64,000 bases of DNA from Aphelocoma coerulescens (taxonomy: Eukaryota; Chordata; Aves; Passeriformes; Corvidae), in assembly GCF_041296385.1 (NCBI RefSeq), contig NC_091023.1, positions 22,720,924 to 22,784,923 of the forward strand, read 5' to 3'. The notes beneath the pieces are model-generated. The model searched no databases and had not been told where the DNA came from. It saw only the letters and a program-made list of their open reading frames with translations. Position numbers and translations under genes: made by a program. Of the stretch, positions 60,570 through 64,000 are shown in pieces. Positions within the stretch are counted from its first letter, which is position 1; every line of letters starts with the position of its first letter.

Positions 60570-60927
60570 GTAACTCCAGCCTTGAAGACTTTATTGCATT
60601 TTGTACTGTAAAACCTGAGGTAATTCCATTTAAAGGAAGTGTAAAATTCTAGTGAGAAACATGAGGTTTAACTGGAACCTTGTCCTATATAAGCAGTGGT
60701 CTTTTAAACATGTAATTTGAAGTTGAATTCCCTGGACTGGCGGTGCTTGCTGCTCACTGAGCCTCGGTGTCCTGCACTCCACTGCAATATTCACTACAGT
60801 ATTGCCGGACACTGGACTTTTTTCCATGGAGTGAAGCTCTGGAGATGTTTCCTTGTGTTGTCCATAAGGACCCAGCCACAGAACATCAGAGTTCTGCTTA
60901 TTTGCAGCCTTTTCAGTCGGCAGCTCG
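60570..60927 (-). other. GPR160: GPR160 3' UTR (short form inferred)
   Basis: From the TAA stop to just past a minus-strand AATAAA at 60595-60590. A second minus-strand AATAAA at 60074-60069 could give a longer transcript that would overlap the PHC3 end. Confidence 0.45.
60590..60595 (-). terminator. GPR160: GPR160 candidate poly(A) signal
   Basis: AATAAA on the minus strand about 330 nt downstream of the GPR160 stop codon. Confidence 0.45.
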
Positions 60928-61938
60928 TTAACAGATGATGATTCCTGTGTCTGGCTTATCAGCTGGCTCTGTGCTTTCATTGTTGAATGGCATAAAGCAA
61001 AATTTCCAGCTGACAAATGGGTCTGTGCACCACCCCTCCTCTGTCAGCTCCACATCGTGGCACCGACACCAGTAGGCTGCTGCCAGGAGGAAGCTATTGA
61101 TGAAGTACAGCCAGGGCACGTTCATCTCCACGTAGGCCGGGATCTGCACATCCAGCAGCAGAACCACGGCCTGGAGAACAACGAACGGTGCCCAAGTGCC
61201 AAGGAAACACAGGAGGAGCCTGCTCAGGAGCTGCCACTTAAAGCAAGTGTTGTTGTTAGGCACATAGGAGAACATCAGAACAGGCTGGCTGGAAAAGGAG
61301 AGGAGCCTGGCAGACAGCAGCATGGTTGTCACTTCTTTCCAGCGAGCCAGGAGAGCCGTGCCCAGCAGCAGCACCATGGCACACGACACTGAGTGGCTCT
61401 GCAGGCTGCCAGAGACAGGGCACTGCGAAGGGGAAACACTGTTCTGCATTTCTGGCTCTTCAGCGGCAGCTTCAAGAGTGGAAAAAAACCCTGAAATCCA
61501 TATCACTGCCACAGCAAAGACATAAAGTAACTTCCGGGCTCTTTTGGGGAACTGAGATGTTTGGGAGACGGTGGTGTAATAATCCAGAGCAGCCACAAGA
61601 TACACCGGGTAATGCAAAATTCCGTAGGTCAGAGACGTGATCTGAGTGAAGAGGCAGATGTGGTACTTTGTGAATCGCATGCCCCAGAGTGCAAAGTCCT
61701 CAAAACAGAAAATGAAGCAGATACACAGCAGCAGTGTGAAATCAAGAAGTGCCACTGAAACGCAAAAGCATGCCATAAAACTGGTTTTCACGGGTTTTGG
61801 CTTAATTTGCAACATGAAGAAATCAAGGAAGACTTTTCCAAGCATAATCAGGACTAACATGTAGCTGATTTCGAGAGATTGGCTGGTGTGGGTGCAGTGG
61901 TACTGACCAGAACCATTTTCACAGCGTCTGGCAGCCAT
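60928..61938 (-). CDS. GPR160: GPR160, orphan seven-transmembrane receptor
   Basis: Single coding exon, 336 residues (human about 338). The start is the ATG at 61938 (MAARRCENGSGQYHC), aligning with the human start; the frame is open further upstream to a splice acceptor at 61993, but with no ATG. N8-G-S10 is a glycosylation sequon. Seven hydrophobic segments follow. Strong family matches: RFTKYHICLFTQI (TM3), LHYPVYLVAALDYY, RWKEVTT, GTWAPFVVLQ (TM6) and QIPAYVEMNVPWLYFINSFL (TM7). C95 and C173 are the likely TM3-ECL2 disulfide. The DRY motif is replaced by DYY (119-121) and there is no NPxxY, as in the human protein, so it is an atypical rhodopsin-like receptor. A role as a CART-peptide receptor has been proposed for mammals and is disputed. 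It is convergent with PHC3. Confidence 0.96.
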   Translation of the reverse strand: MAARRCENGSGQYHCTHTSQSLEISYMLVLIMLGKVFLDFFMLQIKPKPVKTSFMACFCVSVALLDFTLLLCICFIFCFEDFALWGMRFTKYHICLFTQITSLTYGILHYPVYLVAALDYYTTVSQTSQFPKRARKLLYVFAVAVIWISGFFSTLEAAAEEPEMQNSVSPSQCPVSGSLQSHSVSCAMVLLLGTALLARWKEVTTMLLSARLLSFSSQPVLMFSYVPNNNTCFKWQLLSRLLLCFLGTWAPFVVLQAVVLLLDVQIPAYVEMNVPWLYFINSFLLAAAYWCRCHDVELTEEGWCTDPFVSWKFCFMPFNNESTEPADKPDTGIIIC

Positions 61939-61992
61939 CCTCCAGTGGTGAAAACAGCAAAAATAAATATCACAAGACACAGTGCTTCATCT
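61939..61992 (-). other. GPR160: GPR160 5' UTR part of the coding exon
   Basis: A polypyrimidine tract and acceptor (TTTCTTTTCAG) end at 61993 on the minus strand, so the coding exon starts 54 nt upstream of the ATG and at least one 5' non-coding exon must lie further upstream. Confidence 0.75.
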
Positions 61993-63175
61993 CTGAAAAG
62001 AAAAAAAAATAAACTTCTAAAAATTCATTTCTGTGTGCCTCTACCAGTTAGTTAATTCTCCATCATAGCAACTACCCAATTTGTCTGAGATTTTTCAGAA
62101 TCCTTAATGAAGAGTAAAGAGCTTCACTAACTCATCATTAAATTATCAATAACTGCTTAAATGTTATGTTCTTTGAATTACGTTATTGAGTGTTAAAAGG
62201 TCAACATAATTTACTATTCTAGCTACTGATCCAAGGAAAGGTTTAGGAAATAAGGTTGACTGTGTTCCTTTCCTTTAGAAAGCATGGAGAGGACTTTCTG
62301 TCCAGCTGGGCAGAAGGATGGAAGTTTCAGAATGCCTACGTATTTTGAAGAAATTACAGGACAAAAATCACACAAGACACTGTAGGAGATGCTACAGCAC
62401 AGCCTCACAGTTCGTTATGCTCATAGAATCTTTAGGAAGTCAAGACTGCAGAAATATCTTGAAAGCAAAAAATCCTGGAACTCCGAGACAATCCAAAGCA
62501 CAAGGGCTTCATTCAGTGAATTGGGCTTTTTTGTTCATCTGGAAGTACTACAATGATAGAGACCTCAGAACAGCTGGTTTTCCCTTCAGACTTCCACAAG
62601 TTTGTTTATGATAACTCTTTTCCAAGTGTTAATTCCTAAGGAAAATGAACATAGAGTGGCTCTGTGTATGTCAGCAAAACAGCACGGACAGCTTTGTCTA
62701 ATTTCTTCTCTCTTTCCTTAAAGAAGCAGGATGGTGTCAGTGATCTCAGTGAGAGCAAAGACGAGCTGAGGCGCCAAGGCAGTTGTAGAAAGGAACTGAC
62801 TCGTAGGCTCTGTGTTAACAGCAAATCGCTTCGATTTAAACAAACACCTGCACTTTGTGACCGGTTTGCCAGACAGCCAATGTTGTGTTAGTGCACATTT
62901 GAGTTTGTGTGTCCTGAGAGCGGAGTTAGAGCAGAGTTAGAGCAGAGCAACTAGAGGTCCTTGGCAGCGCAACTTGGGAAGCATCCGTGGAGTTTGTTTA
63001 CAAGCCTACCTGGGCTCACCGCTTGACTCTTCATCTGCTCAAGTGCATCCTCTGAAACCTGGTCTGGATTTACAGTACGACTTAACTCCGGTGTGCTTCG
63101 TCTTCGTGTACCGGACGCTGCACTTGTGTACGCAGAAAGGAGGGAACCTGCACGCCAACAGGGTCCCGTTCGGTA
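61993..63175 (-). other. GPR160: Probable GPR160 5' intron
   Basis: No coding exon recognised. An 11-bp tandem duplication (GAGTTAGAGCA twice, about 62923-62945) is present. The stretch would be intron 1 if the first exon lies in the CpG island at 63,240-63,600. Confidence 0.5.
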
Positions 63176-63241
63176 AGATAATAATAATAATGATAATAAT
63201 ATAATAATAATAATAGTAGTAGTAATAAAAATAATAAATAT
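63176..63241 (+). repeat. (ATA)n microsatellite
   Basis: Imperfect ATA/TAA trinucleotide array with a TAG-rich part, about 65 bp, directly beside the CpG island. Confidence 0.93.
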
Positions 63242-63600
63242 TGTAGCGTGGAGTCACCTGTCCTGGGCCGTGCGGGCACAGCCCCCATCCTGCGCACAGA
63301 GGACCCCGCGGCTGCCGGCGCCTCCCGCTCCTCGTCCCGGACGCTCCCGTACGGGCTCCGCCGCTGCCCCCGGCCCTGCCGGCGGGCTCCTGCTCCTTTC
63401 CGGGGCCACAGGGAGGGAGGCGGCCCGGAGGGCTCCGAAGGGACGCCCGGGCTCCCCCCGCCCGGCCCGGCACCCACCTGCGGCCGCCGCTCCGCGCTCC
63501 CGCCCGGCGGAGCCGCCGCCTCCGCCCGCCCCAGCGCAGCGACCGGGCGGGACCAGGCGGGCGGGGAGCGGCGGTGCGGGCTCGTGTCCGGGGAAATGGG
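63240..63600 (-). promoter_or_regulatory. GPR160: CpG island, probable GPR160 promoter and first exon
   Basis: About 360 bp of dense CpG and GC boxes. On the minus strand a donor CAG|GTGACT follows 63258, so a non-coding exon ending at 63258 could splice to the acceptor at 61993. Assignment to GPR160 rests on position and gene order. The long ORFs through the island on both strands reflect base composition. Confidence 0.5.
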
Positions 63601-63872
63601 GCATAACACAGGTAATACATAACATATATAACACATATAGTACATATAACACAGATAACTCATATATATATCACATGTAACAGAACATATATAACAGCTG
63701 GAACATGTAGCACACATGACACGTAACATATAACACAACACACAACAGACATAACACATAGCACACATAGCACGTAACATTTAGTACACGTAACAAACAT
63801 AAATAACACATGTAATGCACATAGCACATATAACACACATAGCACGTAGGACACACATAGCACATACAACAA
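63601..63872. repeat. Degenerate minisatellite (about 9-10-bp units)
   Basis: Repeated variants of AACACATAT, AGCACACAT and AGCACGTAAC fill about 270 bp. The plus strand is almost devoid of G outside the GTA/AGC steps. The Cys/Tyr/Val-rich minus-strand ORFs (63660-63940 and others) are translations of this repeat. Confidence 0.88.
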
Positions 63873-64000
63873 CCACCCTGAGGAACAGGTTCAGTGTGTT
63901 GTGTTTGATCCCCTGGCAGTGGGAGGTGAAGCAGCCTCATGGTGCCCCAGTGCCGAGTGCAGCATGGTGGGATGCCAAGATCCTCATAAAAGTGGCAGAT
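63873..64000. other. Unassigned flank
   Basis: Last 128 bp; no feature is recognised. Confidence 0.5.

Noticed and set aside
61939..61980. Extension of GPR160 by 14 codons upstream of its ATG
   Set aside because: The extension would have to start at GTG; the ATG at 61938 aligns with the human start and the upstream part is 5' UTR.
63039..63940. ORFs of 124-232 codons, including Cys/Tyr/Val-rich peptides
   Set aside because: They are translations of a CpG island, an ATA microsatellite and a minisatellite, in several frames.

Overview
This window is vertebrate nuclear DNA, almost certainly from a bird. It carries three protein-coding genes whose spliced products match PRKCI (atypical protein kinase C iota), PHC3 (polyhomeotic homolog 3) and GPR160 (orphan G-protein-coupled receptor 160). 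Their order and orientation (PRKCI minus, PHC3 plus, GPR160 minus) are those of the human 3q26.2 block. Bird origin is inferred from compact introns, CR1 LINE fragments as the only recognised retroelements (3' ends of the form CATTCTGTGATTCTATG), and GC-rich CpG-island promoters in otherwise AT-rich sequence. The species cannot be named from the sequence. No prokaryotic, viral or CRISPR-type element was found.

Layout. 1 to about 1,690: intergenic sequence, probably towards SKIL, with no gene recognised. About 1,695 to 28,601 (minus): complete PRKCI, 18 coding exons, 601 codons, with a 2.4-kb 3' UTR. About 28,430 to 29,270: PRKCI CpG-island promoter. 29,400 to 30,400: a cluster of truncated CR1 fragments in both orientations between the two divergent promoters. 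About 30,760 to 31,200: PHC3 CpG-island promoter and non-coding first exon. 33,687 to about 60,050 (plus): PHC3, 14 coding exons, 981 codons, with an apparently very long 3' UTR that contains a degenerate 905-bp hAT-type DNA transposon. 60,928 to 61,938 (minus): intact single-exon GPR160 coding sequence, tail-to-tail with PHC3. About 63,176 to 63,241: an (ATA)n microsatellite. About 63,240 to 63,600: a CpG island, the probable GPR160 promoter. 63,601 to 63,872: a degenerate minisatellite.

All splice junctions were placed by hand on GT/AG signals, reading-frame continuity and remembered human protein sequences. PRKCI and PHC3 both join into uninterrupted reading frames of near-human length, so neither is a pseudogene. 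The proteins are not a co-operating operon: PRKCI is a cytoplasmic polarity kinase, PHC3 a nuclear Polycomb PRC1 subunit, and GPR160 a membrane receptor. Their adjacency is conserved synteny.

I found no previously undescribed biological system. The most useful observations are the upstream in-frame PRKCI start codon, the hAT element in the PHC3 3' UTR, a perfect 12-bp-arm palindrome beside a PRKCI splice acceptor, the GC-driven Ala/Pro-rich change in PHC3 exon 8, paired YY1-like sites in the promoter of this Polycomb gene, and the minisatellite beside the putative GPR160 promoter.
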